From Anaerostipes rhamnosivorans (GTDB lineage: Bacteria; Bacillota; Clostridia; Lachnospirales; Lachnospiraceae): a DNA stretch of 64,000 nucleotides. Under the pieces are notes generated by a model. The model was not told the origin of the DNA. It did no database searches and worked only from the letters and a program-made list of their open reading frames with translations. The DNA lies in assembly GCF_005280655.1 (NCBI RefSeq), contig NZ_CP040058.1, positions 3,279,001 to 3,343,000 of the forward strand. The letters are read 5' to 3'. A program made the position numbers and the translations under genes. Below are positions 33,704-41,678 of the stretch, one piece after another (the stretch's first letter is position 1; each line of letters starts with the position of its first letter).

Positions 33704-33820
33704 TTATCTCAATAATAACCGGAAAGCCACCAGCATTACGATCCCTGCGGTTATCAGCAGCAAAGACTTATAGAAATACTTCACTTCCCAAACTTCGTGT
33801 CTCCTTGAACTCTTCCTCAC
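33704..33820 (-). CDS. 38-residue single-pass membrane protein (copy 1)
   Basis: With a GTG start at 33820, 9 nt after AAGGAG, this ORF is exactly 38 codons and aligns end to end with the ORF at 33412-33528. An ATG at 33829 abuts the SD and is less likely. Basic N-terminus, then the helix FYKSLLLITAGIVMLVAF. A consensus promoter lies about 175 nt upstream. Function unknown; it lies just downstream of spoIIR but has its own promoter. Confidence 0.7.
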   Translation of the reverse strand: MRKSSRRHEVWEVKYFYKSLLLITAGIVMLVAFRLLLR

Positions 33821-33994
33821 CCATACCATCTCCTTCTCTTTTCCTCTTCCTTTGAAGAGACAGGCAGCGGTCCGTATCGCCGCCCACATCCAGTAAGATT
33901 GTTAAAACATTGGTCAAAGTTTCCGTTCACATAGGTCAGTCGTATGTTGGAAATATCTTGTATTGTTATAAAAAATTAAAACTTTTGTAACTTT

Positions 33995-34023
33995 ATTATA
34001 CCAACTCTTACAAGAAATTTCAA
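33995..34023 (-). promoter_or_regulatory. Promoter upstream of the 38-residue protein gene
   Basis: Minus strand TTGAAA (34018-34023) and TATAAT (33995-34000), 17 nt apart. It gives a leader of about 165 nt before the GTG at 33820; no known RNA motif was recognised in that leader. Confidence 0.75.
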
Positions 34024-34072
34024 CTATTGGATTAGTTAATTTTTGTGAGAATATTTAGTAAATATTACCTTA

Positions 34073-34675
34073 TCACTCCAGCCACTGCAAAAACCATGGC
34101 AGCTTCTTTTTTTTCTTCTCCAGCTTCTTCACTCCTTTTTCCCCCACCTGTTGCTCCAGTTTTTTTCTGGTCTTTTTGTCTTTGGCTGCCTCACTCTCCT
34201 TTGTAATGCAGAGATCCGGAAACATCACGCACCACCAGTTATGGCCTGCAGCATCTCCAAGATCGATTCTCAGCGCATCGTAAGTACCTTTTGGAAAAAC
34301 ATAGCTTCCGTAATCTTTTTGGGGGAATTCTTCTCTGGTCATATACACTTTCACCGGGAGCTCCCTTCCGTTTTTCTTTAATGTAGTCTTAGCCACTTTT
34401 GCAATTTCCTGTTTCTTGCTGGCCAATACTTTCTCGGCTTCTTCCTTTGTCTTTGCATGTTCCATATACGGCTTTAAATACTTTACGACCTGATCCCGGA
34501 CCAGCAGCTTTTCAGCCTGGTCTTTTTTGCTGTCGCTGTTTGCGCGGATATGGAATCGCACAACTTTCTGCTTTATATTTTCATTCACTCTGTCATCTTT
34601 TCCTTTTGACCATACAGCGCCGAGGATCACGGCAGCGGCCAGGAACAGCATCCAGATCTTTGATTTTTTCTTCAT
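34073..34675 (-). CDS. spoIIR: Stage II sporulation protein R
   Basis: Forespore-made signalling protein that triggers SpoIIGA processing of pro-sigma-E in the mother cell. The 200-residue product has an N-terminal hydrophobic segment (about 7-23) for export, VRFHIRANSDSKKDQAEKL near 40 (family signature) and GDAAGHNWWCVMFPDLC near 140. The C-terminus is Lys-rich. No SD is visible upstream of the ATG. GTTTA and GGGCATGTT 15 nt apart, just upstream, could be a sigma-F promoter, which would give an almost leaderless mRNA. It identifies the organism as a spore former. Confidence 0.93.
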   Translation of the reverse strand: MKKKSKIWMLFLAAAVILGAVWSKGKDDRVNENIKQKVVRFHIRANSDSKKDQAEKLLVRDQVVKYLKPYMEHAKTKEEAEKVLASKKQEIAKVAKTTLKKNGRELPVKVYMTREEFPQKDYGSYVFPKGTYDALRIDLGDAAGHNWWCVMFPDLCITKESEAAKDKKTRKKLEQQVGEKGVKKLEKKKKKLPWFLQWLE

Positions 34676-34807
34676 ACTATGAACATGCCCGGATTTTCTA
34701 AATTTTAAACATGAAAACTTTTATCAGATACCCAGTGGACAAGTAGGAAATGCCGCGTTACGATGGAGCTGGCTAAAAATTTAACACACCAAATTTCAAA
34801 TCCGGGG

Positions 34808-34837
34808 TTGACATCCTGGTGTCAGGTATAGTATTTT
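34808..34837 (+). promoter_or_regulatory. Promoter of the ZTP riboswitch / pfl operon
   Basis: TTGACA at 34808-34813; TATTTT at 34832-34837 is 18 nt away (TATAGT at 34827-34832 is only 13 nt away). The start point falls just before the aptamer. The 130 nt between spoIIR and this promoter hold nothing else that I recognise. Confidence 0.65.
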
Positions 34838-34840
34838 AAA

Positions 34841-34948
34841 GTCATAAGTCATATGACTGACGGACAAGTGGAGTTTACCACAGGAAGTATGACAACGAAT
34901 TTTTAGCCGACCGTCTGGGCACTTTGCCTGGACGTGCGGCTTTTTTTA
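34841..34948 (+). promoter_or_regulatory. ZTP (pfl-motif) riboswitch
   Basis: P1 GTCATA (34848-34853) pairs with TATGAC (34888-34893). It encloses the conserved TGACTGACGGA, a GTGG/CCAC hairpin (34868-34881) and AGGAAG. After a linker comes the second conserved domain, GCCGACCGTCTGGGC (34906-34920), which also forms the 5' arm of a terminator with GCCTGGACGTGCGGC and seven T. ZTP binding should prevent termination and turn pflAB on when 10-formyl-THF is short. The motif is named for its frequent association with pfl genes. Confidence 0.87.
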
Positions 34949-34991
34949 TTCCATTAGGAAAGTTCTGCGAACCTCCCTATGAAATAAAAAA
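34941..34991. repeat. Palindromic repeat abutting the ZTP terminator
   Basis: T-run + TTCCATTAGGAA...CCTCCCTATGAAA + A-run, a degenerate version of the elements at 3823-3990. Its 5' T-run is the terminator T-tract. It lies in the pflA leader. Confidence 0.65.
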
Positions 34992-35048
34992 GCCCTGCAG
35001 GCAGTATGCACACCAGGCAGCCAATCAACATTTTTACAGGAGGTTCCT

Positions 35049-35774
35049 ATGATTGTTGGACACATCCATTCCATGGAATCCATGGGATTAGTCGATGGCC
35101 CCGGCATCCGCACCGTGATCTTTTTTCAGGGCTGTGCCCTCCGGTGTAAGTTCTGTCACAACCCAGACACCTGGGAATTTACAGGTGGTGAAGAACTGAC
35201 CCCGGAAGCGCTGGTCAAAAAGATCTCCCGCTTCAAACCGTACTTTAAGCAGAACGGCGGAGTAACCTTTTCGGGTGGAGAGCCGCTGATGCAGCCGGAG
35301 TTTTTACTGGAAACATTAAAACTCTGCAAACAGGAAGAAATTCATACATGCATTGACACCGCCGGCGTTGGACAGGGAAATTACGACGAGATTCTTTCTT
35401 ACACAGATCTTGTACTTCTGGATCTCAAAGAAATAACAAAACCGGCATACGAGTCTATGACCGGAAGGCCTATGGACCGTTTTGATGAATTTTTAGAGGC
35501 ATTAAAACGAAACGGCACAAAGATCTGGATCCGGCATGTAGTGGTTCCGGGGCTTACGGACAGCGAAGAACACATGAGGGAATTAAAAGCATACATAGAC
35601 CGAATACCCAACGTGGAAAAGGTAGAACTGCTTCCCTATCATTTGCTCGGCATCAATAAATATGAGGTGATGAATCTTTCTTATCCTCTCTCAAATGTTC
35701 CGGCAATGGACAAGGAACAAACCAGACACTTTCAGGAAACCTATTTTAATCAATATGGAGGAAAACAATGTTAA
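35049..35774 (+). CDS. pflA: Pyruvate formate-lyase activating enzyme
   Basis: Radical SAM enzyme that installs the glycyl radical on PFL. The 241-residue protein has the iron-sulfur motif CALRCKFC (CX3CX2C) near residue 30, preceded by [12 protein letters not shown], and [17 protein letters not shown] near 73 for SAM binding. ACAGGAGG lies upstream of the ATG. It precedes pflB with a 7-nt overlap, the reverse of the usual pflB-pflA order, so activase translation is coupled to the lyase. Confidence 0.95.
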   Translation: MIVGHIHSMESMGLVDGPGIRTVIFFQGCALRCKFCHNPDTWEFTGGEELTPEALVKKISRFKPYFKQNGGVTFSGGEPLMQPEFLLETLKLCKQEEIHTCIDTAGVGQGNYDEILSYTDLVLLDLKEITKPAYESMTGRPMDRFDEFLEALKRNGTKIWIRHVVVPGLTDSEEHMRELKAYIDRIPNVEKVELLPYHLLGINKYEVMNLSYPLSNVPAMDKEQTRHFQETYFNQYGGKQC

Positions 35775-37999
35775 ACCAATGGAACGGCTTTAAAGAAGGA
35801 AAATGGACTAAGGAAACGAACGTAAGGGATTTTATCCAGAAAAACTATACATTGTACGAAGGTGATGACACCTTCCTGGCAGGTGTTACCGATAGAACTC
35901 AAAAAGTGTGGAACAAATGCGAAGAACTGCTCTCAGAGGAGACAAAAAAAGGCGGCGTTTTAGATGTGGAAACTGACATTATTTCCGGCATTACAAACTT
36001 TGCCCCTGGATACATCGACAAAGAAAATGAAGTCATTGTCGGTCTCCAGACAGATGCGCCCCTGAAACGTATCGTCAACTTATACGGCGGAAAAAGGATG
36101 GCCCATTCTTCCCTGGAACAGTATGGATATAAGCTGAATCCAGAAATTGACCGCCACTTCAATGAATACCGCAAAACACATAATGAAGGTGTGTTTGATG
36201 CATATCCGCAGCGCACAAGACTTGCAAGGACTGCAGGACTTTTAACTGGTCTTCCGGATGCATACGGACGCGGACGTGTCATCGGCGACTACCGCCGTGT
36301 CGCTCTTTACGGAATTGATTATCTTGTGGAAGAAAAGAAACGTGACCTGGATGCCCTGGACGGACCGATGAGTGAAGAACGTATCCGCGCAAGAGAAGAA
36401 GTATCCGAACAGATCCGCGCTTTAGGGGATATCAAAGAAATGGCTGCGTCCTACGGAGTTGACATCTCCAAGCCTGCATCTAACGCGAAAGAAGCAGTAC
36501 AGGCCTTGTACATGGCTTATCTCGCCGGTGTAAAGGAAAACAACGGAGCTGCCACATCCCTCGGACGTACCTCTACCTTCCTTGATATTTACATCCAGCG
36601 TGACCTTGAAAGCGGAGTTCTGACCGAAAAAGAAGCACAGGAACTGATTGACCAGTTTATTATCAAGCTGCGTCTTGTGAGACATTTAAGAACGCCGGAA
36701 TATGATGAGCTGTTCGGCGGTGATCCTACCTGGATCACAGAGTCTATCGGCGGCATCGGCATTAACAGCAAACCATTGGTAACTAAGACTTCTTTCCGTT
36801 ACCTCCACACTCTGTACAACCTGGGAACCGCACCGGAGCCAAACCTGACCGTACTCTGGTCTGAGAAGCTTCCAGCAAACTTCAAGAAGTTCTGCTCCAA
36901 GGTTTCCATTGATACAGATTCCATTCAGTACGAAAACGACGACGTTATGCGCCCGATCTACGGAGACGATTACGCTATCGCCTGCTGTGTATCTGCAATG
37001 AAGGTCGGAAAACAGACCCAGCTGTTTGGTGCTCGCTGCAACCTTGCCAAATCTCTGTTATACGCTATCAACGGCGGTATCGACGAGAAGAAAGGCATTG
37101 AAGTTATCCCTGGAATTGAACCGATCACTGATGACGTACTGGATTATGACAAGGTTTGGACAAACTATAAAAAGGTTCTGGCCTATGTGGCAGAATTGTA
37201 TGTAGATACTGTCAACATCATTCATTACATGCACGATAAATACGCTTACGAGGCAAGCCAGTTTGCACTGCACGATACAAACCTGGAACGTATCGCTGCA
37301 TACGGCGTTGCGGGGCTTTCCATCGCAGCGGATTCTTTATCAGCGATCAAATATGCTACTGTGAAGCCAGTACGAAATGAAAACGGCGTGGCTGTGGACT
37401 TTGAGACCGAAGGAGAATTCCCAAAATACGGAAACGATGATGACCGGGCAGATGATCTGGCTGTAAATACTGTGACTTTATTCTCTGAGGAATTAAAGAA
37501 ACACCCAATCTATAGAAATGCGATCCATACATTGTCCGCACTTACCATCACATCCAATGTTATGTACGGTAAGAAGACAGGGTCTACACCAGACGGAAGA
37601 AAATTAGGGGAGCCTCTCGCTCCTGGGGCAAACCCAATGCACGGACGCGACAACAGCGGTGCCCTGGCTTCCTTAAACTCTGTTGCCAAGATCCCTTATC
37701 GCGACGTGTGCCAGGACGGTGTATCCAACACCTTCTCCATCGTACCGGAAGCTTTGGGAAAAGATCAGGACCAGAGAGAAGAAAACCTTGCAAACATCCT
37801 GGACGGATACTTTGTACAGGGAGCCCATCACCTGAATGTCAATGTATTTAACCGTGAGACATTGATCGATGCCATGGAGAACCCGGACAAATACCCGACA
37901 CTGACCATCCGTGTTTCTGGATATGCGGTTAACTTTAACAAGCTTTCCAGAGAGCAGCAGGAAGAGGTCGTAAGAAGAACTTTCCACGAAGGAATGTAA
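35768..37999 (+). CDS. pflB: Formate C-acetyltransferase (pyruvate formate-lyase)
   Basis: Cleaves pyruvate with CoA to acetyl-CoA and formate in anaerobic fermentation. The 743-residue protein has the adjacent active-site cysteines in IACCVSAM near 405 and the glycyl-radical loop [13 protein letters not shown] near 715. Length and C-terminus match canonical PFL. TGGAGG lies upstream. ZTP-riboswitch control ties formate production to one-carbon demand in purine synthesis. Confidence 0.97.
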   Translation: MLNQWNGFKEGKWTKETNVRDFIQKNYTLYEGDDTFLAGVTDRTQKVWNKCEELLSEETKKGGVLDVETDIISGITNFAPGYIDKENEVIVGLQTDAPLKRIVNLYGGKRMAHSSLEQYGYKLNPEIDRHFNEYRKTHNEGVFDAYPQRTRLARTAGLLTGLPDAYGRGRVIGDYRRVALYGIDYLVEEKKRDLDALDGPMSEERIRAREEVSEQIRALGDIKEMAASYGVDISKPASNAKEAVQALYMAYLAGVKENNGAATSLGRTSTFLDIYIQRDLESGVLTEKEAQELIDQFIIKLRLVRHLRTPEYDELFGGDPTWITESIGGIGINSKPLVTKTSFRYLHTLYNLGTAPEPNLTVLWSEKLPANFKKFCSKVSIDTDSIQYENDDVMRPIYGDDYAIACCVSAMKVGKQTQLFGARCNLAKSLLYAINGGIDEKKGIEVIPGIEPITDDVLDYDKVWTNYKKVLAYVAELYVDTVNIIHYMHDKYAYEASQFALHDTNLERIAAYGVAGLSIAADSLSAIKYATVKPVRNENGVAVDFETEGEFPKYGNDDDRADDLAVNTVTLFSEELKKHPIYRNAIHTLSALTITSNVMYGKKTGSTPDGRKLGEPLAPGANPMHGRDNSGALASLNSVAKIPYRDVCQDGVSNTFSIVPEALGKDQDQREENLANILDGYFVQGAHHLNVNVFNRETLIDAMENPDKYPTLTIRVSGYAVNFNKLSREQQEEVVRRTFHEGM

Positions 38000-38010
38000 G
38001 TCTGCCTGTA

Positions 38011-38039
38011 TTGACGATAAGGCTAATGGGATATATGAT
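38011..38039 (+). promoter_or_regulatory. Promoter of the adenine riboswitch / acetyltransferase gene
   Basis: TTGACG (38011-38016) and TATGAT (38034-38039) are 17 nt apart, starting 12 nt after the pflB stop. No separate pflB terminator lies between, so pfl transcripts may also run into the riboswitch. Confidence 0.8.
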
Positions 38040-38046
38040 ATATATA

Positions 38047-38151
38047 GCAATTATATAAGCTCATAATATGGTTGAGCGTTTCTACCAACTGCCGTAAATA
38101 GTTGATTATAATTCATTGAATTATGATCATCAGCTATTTACGGCAGTTTTT
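38047..38151 (+). promoter_or_regulatory. Adenine-type purine riboswitch with terminator
   Basis: P1 AATTA/TAATT (38049-38053, 38109-38113), J1/2 TATAA, P2 GCTCA/TGAGC with loop TAATATGGT, J2/3 GTTTCTACC (38078-38086), P3 AACT/AGTT with loop GCCGTAAAT, and J3/1 ATTA follow the purine aptamer consensus. The ligand-pairing base (position 74) is T at 38106, which selects adenine. The 5' arm of P3 also forms a perfect 15-bp terminator stem with 38134-38148 plus T5, excluding the aptamer. Adenine binding should therefore switch expression on, as in pbuE. Confidence 0.9.
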
Positions 38152-38193
38152 GTTACATCATATTAGAGTACCTTAAAAGAAAGAAGGGTTTGA

Positions 38194-38829
38194 ATGGATT
38201 ACAAATACTTAAGAATGGAAGATTGCAAGAGAAAAGAGCATTTTGAATATTTTAACAGTTTAAGTTACCCATATGTTGGACTGACCGTAAACATTGATAT
38301 TACAAGTTTATTAAATACGACAAAAGCAGAAAATCTCCCGTTTTTTCTTACCATCTGCTACTGCGTTTCAAAAGCGGCAAATGGTATTCCGGAATTTAGG
38401 CAGCGGATACTCCATCATAAAATCATAGAATTTGATAACTGCAAAACATCTCATACGCTGGCATTAGAGGACGGTACCTATTGCTATTGTACCCTTGACA
38501 GTACTGTCCCTTTTTCAGAGTTTCTACCTTATGCGGTCCGGGAACAGGAGGCCGCAAAGCAGAATAGAACTATAAACGAAGATGATGATATATGCGGCAA
38601 GATTTTTATTTCCTCGTTGCCCTGGATTTCTTACACCTCTCTTGTTCAGCCTGTACCTATTCCAGCAGATAGTAATCCAAGAATCACATGGGGAAAGTAT
38701 TTTGTTCAGGAAGGTAAGGTGATGATGCCTGTCTCTGTGCTGTGCCATCATGGCCTAGTTGATGGGATACACATTGCTGACTTCTATAAATTATTGGACA
38801 AACATATTCTTGCAATCTGTCAGCCATAG
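38194..38829 (+). CDS. Chloramphenicol acetyltransferase-family O-acetyltransferase (CatA-like)
   Basis: Predicted acetyl-CoA-dependent acetyltransferase of 211 residues, the standard CAT length. It has the N-terminal RKEHFEYF stretch, FISSLPWISYTSL near 145-158 (the CAT Ser148 region) and the catalytic motif HHGLVDGIHIADFY near 185, with both His and Asp present. GAAAGAAGGG precedes the ATG. Being under an adenine riboswitch is not what a drug-resistance gene needs, so the physiological substrate may be a purine-related or other small metabolite; that is inference. Chloramphenicol activity cannot be judged from sequence. Confidence 0.88.
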   Translation: MDYKYLRMEDCKRKEHFEYFNSLSYPYVGLTVNIDITSLLNTTKAENLPFFLTICYCVSKAANGIPEFRQRILHHKIIEFDNCKTSHTLALEDGTYCYCTLDSTVPFSEFLPYAVREQEAAKQNRTINEDDDICGKIFISSLPWISYTSLVQPVPIPADSNPRITWGKYFVQEGKVMMPVSVLCHHGLVDGIHIADFYKLLDKHILAICQP

Positions 38830-38868
38830 CCCAATATTAAGACATAGGCGATTCAAGGACGTAAAGAC

Positions 38869-38897
38869 TTGACAGAGAAAATCGGGCGTGCTATAGT
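38869..38897 (+). promoter_or_regulatory. Promoter of the ABC-F attenuator region
   Basis: TTGACA (38869-38874) and TATAGT (38892-38897), 17 nt apart, followed by a leader of about 380 nt before the ABC-F start codon. Confidence 0.85.
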
Positions 38898-38933
38898 TTT
38901 GGCATTGAAATTTTTGATAAAAGGAGAAATAAC

Positions 38934-39029
38934 ATGGGCGTTAACATGACAGACCAGCTTACAAGGCGAAACAGCTCTGTACAATTCAGAACGATGAAAC
39001 ATTGTGCAGAGTACGGCGGTAAGCTTTAA
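38934..39029 (+). CDS. Leader peptide of the ABC-F gene
   Basis: A 31-codon ORF starting MGVNMTDQLTRRNSS and ending KL, with AAAGGAGAAATAAC just upstream of the ATG. It lies between a consensus promoter and two intrinsic terminators that precede an ABC-F gene, the layout of ribosome-stalling attenuators for antibiotic-responsive ABC-F, erm and msr genes. A stem CGATGAAA/TTTCATCG (38992-38999, 39032-39039) spans its stop codon and would be disturbed by a stalled ribosome. Confidence 0.7.
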   Translation: MGVNMTDQLTRRNSSVQFRTMKHCAEYGGKL

Positions 39030-39120
39030 GATTTCATCGGGAGACAGATTAAGCAAAAGGATCGGCTGCACCAGCAGTCCTTATTTTGTTACCCGTCTTC
39101 CCGGAGGACCCCCATGATAC

Positions 39121-39157
39121 AGGCTGCGGACAATGTTTTGTCCGCAGCCTTTTGTTG
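39121..39157 (+). terminator. First attenuator terminator before the ABC-F gene
   Basis: AGGCTGCGGACA/TGTCCGCAGCCT, a perfect 12-bp stem, followed by a T-rich tract. It lies between the leader peptide and the ABC-F gene. Confidence 0.85.
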
Positions 39158-39185
39158 TTTCTATAACATAGTGACTTTTATGTCC

Positions 39186-39232
39186 GGCAGAAGGCGAGAT
39201 CCATGTGTGTATCTTTGTCTTCTGCCTTTTTT
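39186..39232 (+). terminator. Second attenuator terminator before the ABC-F gene
   Basis: GGCAGAAG (39186-39193) pairs with CTTCTGCC (39219-39226), followed by six T. A second barrier to read-through, about 50 nt before the ABC-F start. Confidence 0.8.
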
Positions 39233-39283
39233 ATATTAATTATAATGCTTGCCACCCGCTTATCAGAAAGGAACCATACGATT

Positions 39284-40819
39284 ATGAGTTTATTAGAGAT
39301 TAAAGAATTATCCCATATCTTTGGTGATAAAATATTATTTGAAAATACAGAATTCCAGCTTAACAAGGGAGAACACGTTGGAATTGTAGGCCCCAACGGG
39401 GCAGGAAAGAGCACCCTTTTAAACATCTGTACCGGACAGATCACTCCTGACTCAGGCCGTGTCATCTGGCAACCGAAGGCTTCTTATGGATGCCTGGACC
39501 AGTATGCGCACATGGAGTCTGAGATCACCATTGCAGACTTTTTGAGATCAGCTTTCCATGAGTTGTATACCATGGAAGAACAGATGAATCTTCTGTATGC
39601 ACAGGCGGCCTCAGGAGATGAAGAATCTCTCTCCCGTGCTGCCCGATACCAGGAGCAGCTGGAGACGAGAGATTTTTACCAGACTGACACCCGGATTGAA
39701 CAGGTGGCATCCGGTCTGGGTCTGCTCCCCTTAGGCCTTGACCGCAAGGTTGGACAGATCAGCGGCGGGCAGCGCGCAAAGGTGATCCTTGCGAAGCTTC
39801 TATTAGAAAAGCCCTCTGTCCTGCTGCTGGATGAGCCCACCAACTTCTTAGATAAAGAGCATGTGACATGGCTGTCAGACTACCTCTCAGGGCTATCCAA
39901 TGCCTTTATGGTGGTCTCCCATGACAATGACTTTTTGGAGAAGACCGTCAACCGCATATGTGATCTGCAAAACAAAAGCCTGACAAAATATTATGGAACC
40001 TACTCTGAGTTCTTAAAGAAGAAAACATTTTTACAGGAAGAGTCTGTCCGCCGTTATGCTGCCCAACAGAAAAGGATCAAAGAAACAGAAGATTTTATCC
40101 GCAGAAACATTGCGGGAAGGAAATCTAAGATGGCCAAAGGACGCCAGAAACAGCTTGAGAGGATCGACCGATTAGATGACCCTGCCTTGACAACACCCCG
40201 CCCGCATTTTAACTTCTCCACTCTGCCCGTGACCAATGCGGATCATTTATCCGTCAGAAATATGGCAGTGGGTTATGAGTATCCGTTGCTCTCCGGTCTT
40301 TCATTTGCTGTAAAAGGAGGGCAGAAACTTGTGATCACAGGTTTCAACGGGATCGGAAAATCCACACTGCTGAAAACCCTGACTGGACAGATAAAGGCTC
40401 TTCACGGAACATTTTCTTTTTCAGAACAGGTCACTTTAGGATACTTTGAACAGGACCTAGTCTGGCAGGATCCATCCCGGACACCGGTCCAGACCGTATC
40501 AGATCATGATCCCGCCCTTCCGGTAAAAAAGGTCCGACAGCATCTGGCCCGGTGCGGTATCTCCAGCCAGCATGCAAGGCAGGAGATAGGCACATTAAGC
40601 GGCGGCGAACAGGCCAAGGTTAAATTGTGCCTGCTGACCTTGAGACCCTGCAACTTTTTGATCATGGATGAGCCCACAAATCATTTGGACGTGCAGGCAA
40701 AGGAGGCCCTGAAGGCTGCCCTGGAAAACTTTCCGGGTACAGTACTGCTCGTATCCCACGAGGAATCCTTTTACCGGGACTGGGCGGACCGTATTATCTG
40801 TGTGGGAATGATAAAATGA
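39284..40819 (+). CDS. ABC-F family ATPase (ribosome-associated, possible antibiotic resistance protein)
   Basis: A 511-residue protein with two ABC cassettes and no transmembrane segments. Cassette 1 has GPNGAGKST near 36, SGGQRAKV and LLLDEPTNFLD. Cassette 2 has GFNGIGKST near 353, LSGGEQAKV and LIMDEPTNHLD. A charged linker of about 80 residues (QQKRIKETEDF...KQLERIDRL) lies between them, as in ribosome-protecting ABC-F proteins. Start 39284 follows AGAAAGGAA; a frame reaching 39203 crosses the terminator. The attenuator upstream suggests induction by a translation inhibitor. Whether it is a resistance factor or a housekeeping ABC-F cannot be settled here. Confidence 0.9.
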   Translation: MSLLEIKELSHIFGDKILFENTEFQLNKGEHVGIVGPNGAGKSTLLNICTGQITPDSGRVIWQPKASYGCLDQYAHMESEITIADFLRSAFHELYTMEEQMNLLYAQAASGDEESLSRAARYQEQLETRDFYQTDTRIEQVASGLGLLPLGLDRKVGQISGGQRAKVILAKLLLEKPSVLLLDEPTNFLDKEHVTWLSDYLSGLSNAFMVVSHDNDFLEKTVNRICDLQNKSLTKYYGTYSEFLKKKTFLQEESVRRYAAQQKRIKETEDFIRRNIAGRKSKMAKGRQKQLERIDRLDDPALTTPRPHFNFSTLPVTNADHLSVRNMAVGYEYPLLSGLSFAVKGGQKLVITGFNGIGKSTLLKTLTGQIKALHGTFSFSEQVTLGYFEQDLVWQDPSRTPVQTVSDHDPALPVKKVRQHLARCGISSQHARQEIGTLSGGEQAKVKLCLLTLRPCNFLIMDEPTNHLDVQAKEALKAALENFPGTVLLVSHEESFYRDWADRIICVGMIK

Positions 40820-40903
40820 CTTTATAGCAGAGATGTAGTAATATAAGCATAACAGAAAAAAATCATCGTAGAATGGGACCTTCTGCTTAGCCGTCATCCC
40901 TAT

Positions 40904-40980
40904 CCAGCAGACATTAGGTCCATTTTCTACAGCATTCTAAGAACCGAACGGAAATCATGTGGAACATGTCATACTTTATC
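40904..40980 (+). repeat. Dispersed repeat, copy 2 (3' part)
   Basis: Nearly identical to 20493-20582, sharing TCCATTTTCTACA, GCATTCTAAGARCCGAACGG and AATCATGTGGAAMATGTCAT, with a 14-nt gap. Upstream similarity continues weakly to about 40867 (TCGTAGAATGG). The 5' hairpin of copy 1 is missing. It lies just before the GNAT gene. Confidence 0.75.
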
Positions 40981-40999
40981 AATGTTTGAGGAGGACTAT

Positions 41000-41428
41000 A
41001 TGTGCATAAATAAAACCGACATCTTAATATCTCAGGAACTTTCCGTTTCTGATTTTTTATCCCTCCGCAGACAGGTGGACTTCCAGCCGTTGAGCATAAC
41101 TCAGGCTGAAAACATATTAAAGAATACCACCTATATCACTGCTGCATATGACGGCAGCAAATGCATCGGCCTGACCCGTCTGCTTTTTGATTATGGAACC
41201 GATGCATATATCACAGATGTCATCGTCCACCCTGAGTATCAGGGATACGGCATCGGAAAAATGCTGATCAAAGATGTACTCCTGTTTATAAAGGAGAAAT
41301 CTTCTCCCCATACGATTGTCACATGCAGCCTTTATGCAAATAAAGGAAAAGAGATGTTTTATGAAAAGCTTGGGTTCTCCAGGCTCCCCAATGAGAAATA
41401 TGGCGGCGGGATGGCAATCGATCTGTGA
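41000..41428 (+). CDS. GNAT N-acetyltransferase
   Basis: A 142-residue acetyltransferase with the acetyl-CoA loop VHPEYQGYGIGKMLIKDVL (Q/RxxGxG/A near 83-90) after a strand DAYITDVIV, and a C-terminal YANKGKEMFYEKLGF, the usual GNAT4 helix. Start 41000 is 5 nt after TGAGGAGG; an ATG at 40982 lies before the SD. The substrate is unknown. It stands alone, convergent with the small membrane protein gene that follows. Confidence 0.85.
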   Translation: MCINKTDILISQELSVSDFLSLRRQVDFQPLSITQAENILKNTTYITAAYDGSKCIGLTRLLFDYGTDAYITDVIVHPEYQGYGIGKMLIKDVLLFIKEKSSPHTIVTCSLYANKGKEMFYEKLGFSRLPNEKYGGGMAIDL

Positions 41429-41449
41429 GATGGGCCTGCTTTCATTTAA

Positions 41450-41638
41450 TTACTGCACGTCATGCTTCTTGTCAACCTGACTTCCGATGATGGTACCTGC
41501 ACAAATGAAGATGATAAGTAAAACAGCACCCAACAGATTTCTTCCCATGCACACTGAGAAGATCATAGCGATAACTCCTGTTATGCCGCCTGTTAAAGCT
41601 CCTAATCTTTTATAGGTTCTTGTTTCAAACTGCTTCAC
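41450..41638 (-). CDS. Small two-helix membrane protein
   Basis: A 62-residue protein with a basic N-terminus (KQFETRTYKRLG), two hydrophobic stretches (ALTGGITGVIAMIFSVCM and LLGAVLLIIFICAGTIIG) and a short charged C-terminus. GGAG-type SD precedes the ATG. It lies between the GNAT and DeoR genes; function unknown. Confidence 0.6.
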   Translation of the reverse strand: MKQFETRTYKRLGALTGGITGVIAMIFSVCMGRNLLGAVLLIIFICAGTIIGSQVDKKHDVQ

Positions 41639-41678
41639 ACCTCACTCCTTCTATTACTCAAAAATCATATAGAAAATG

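Noticed and set aside
38853..39071. 72-codon minus-strand ORF in the ABC-F leader
   Set aside because: It runs against a clear promoter, leader ORF and stem-loops, and has no SD.
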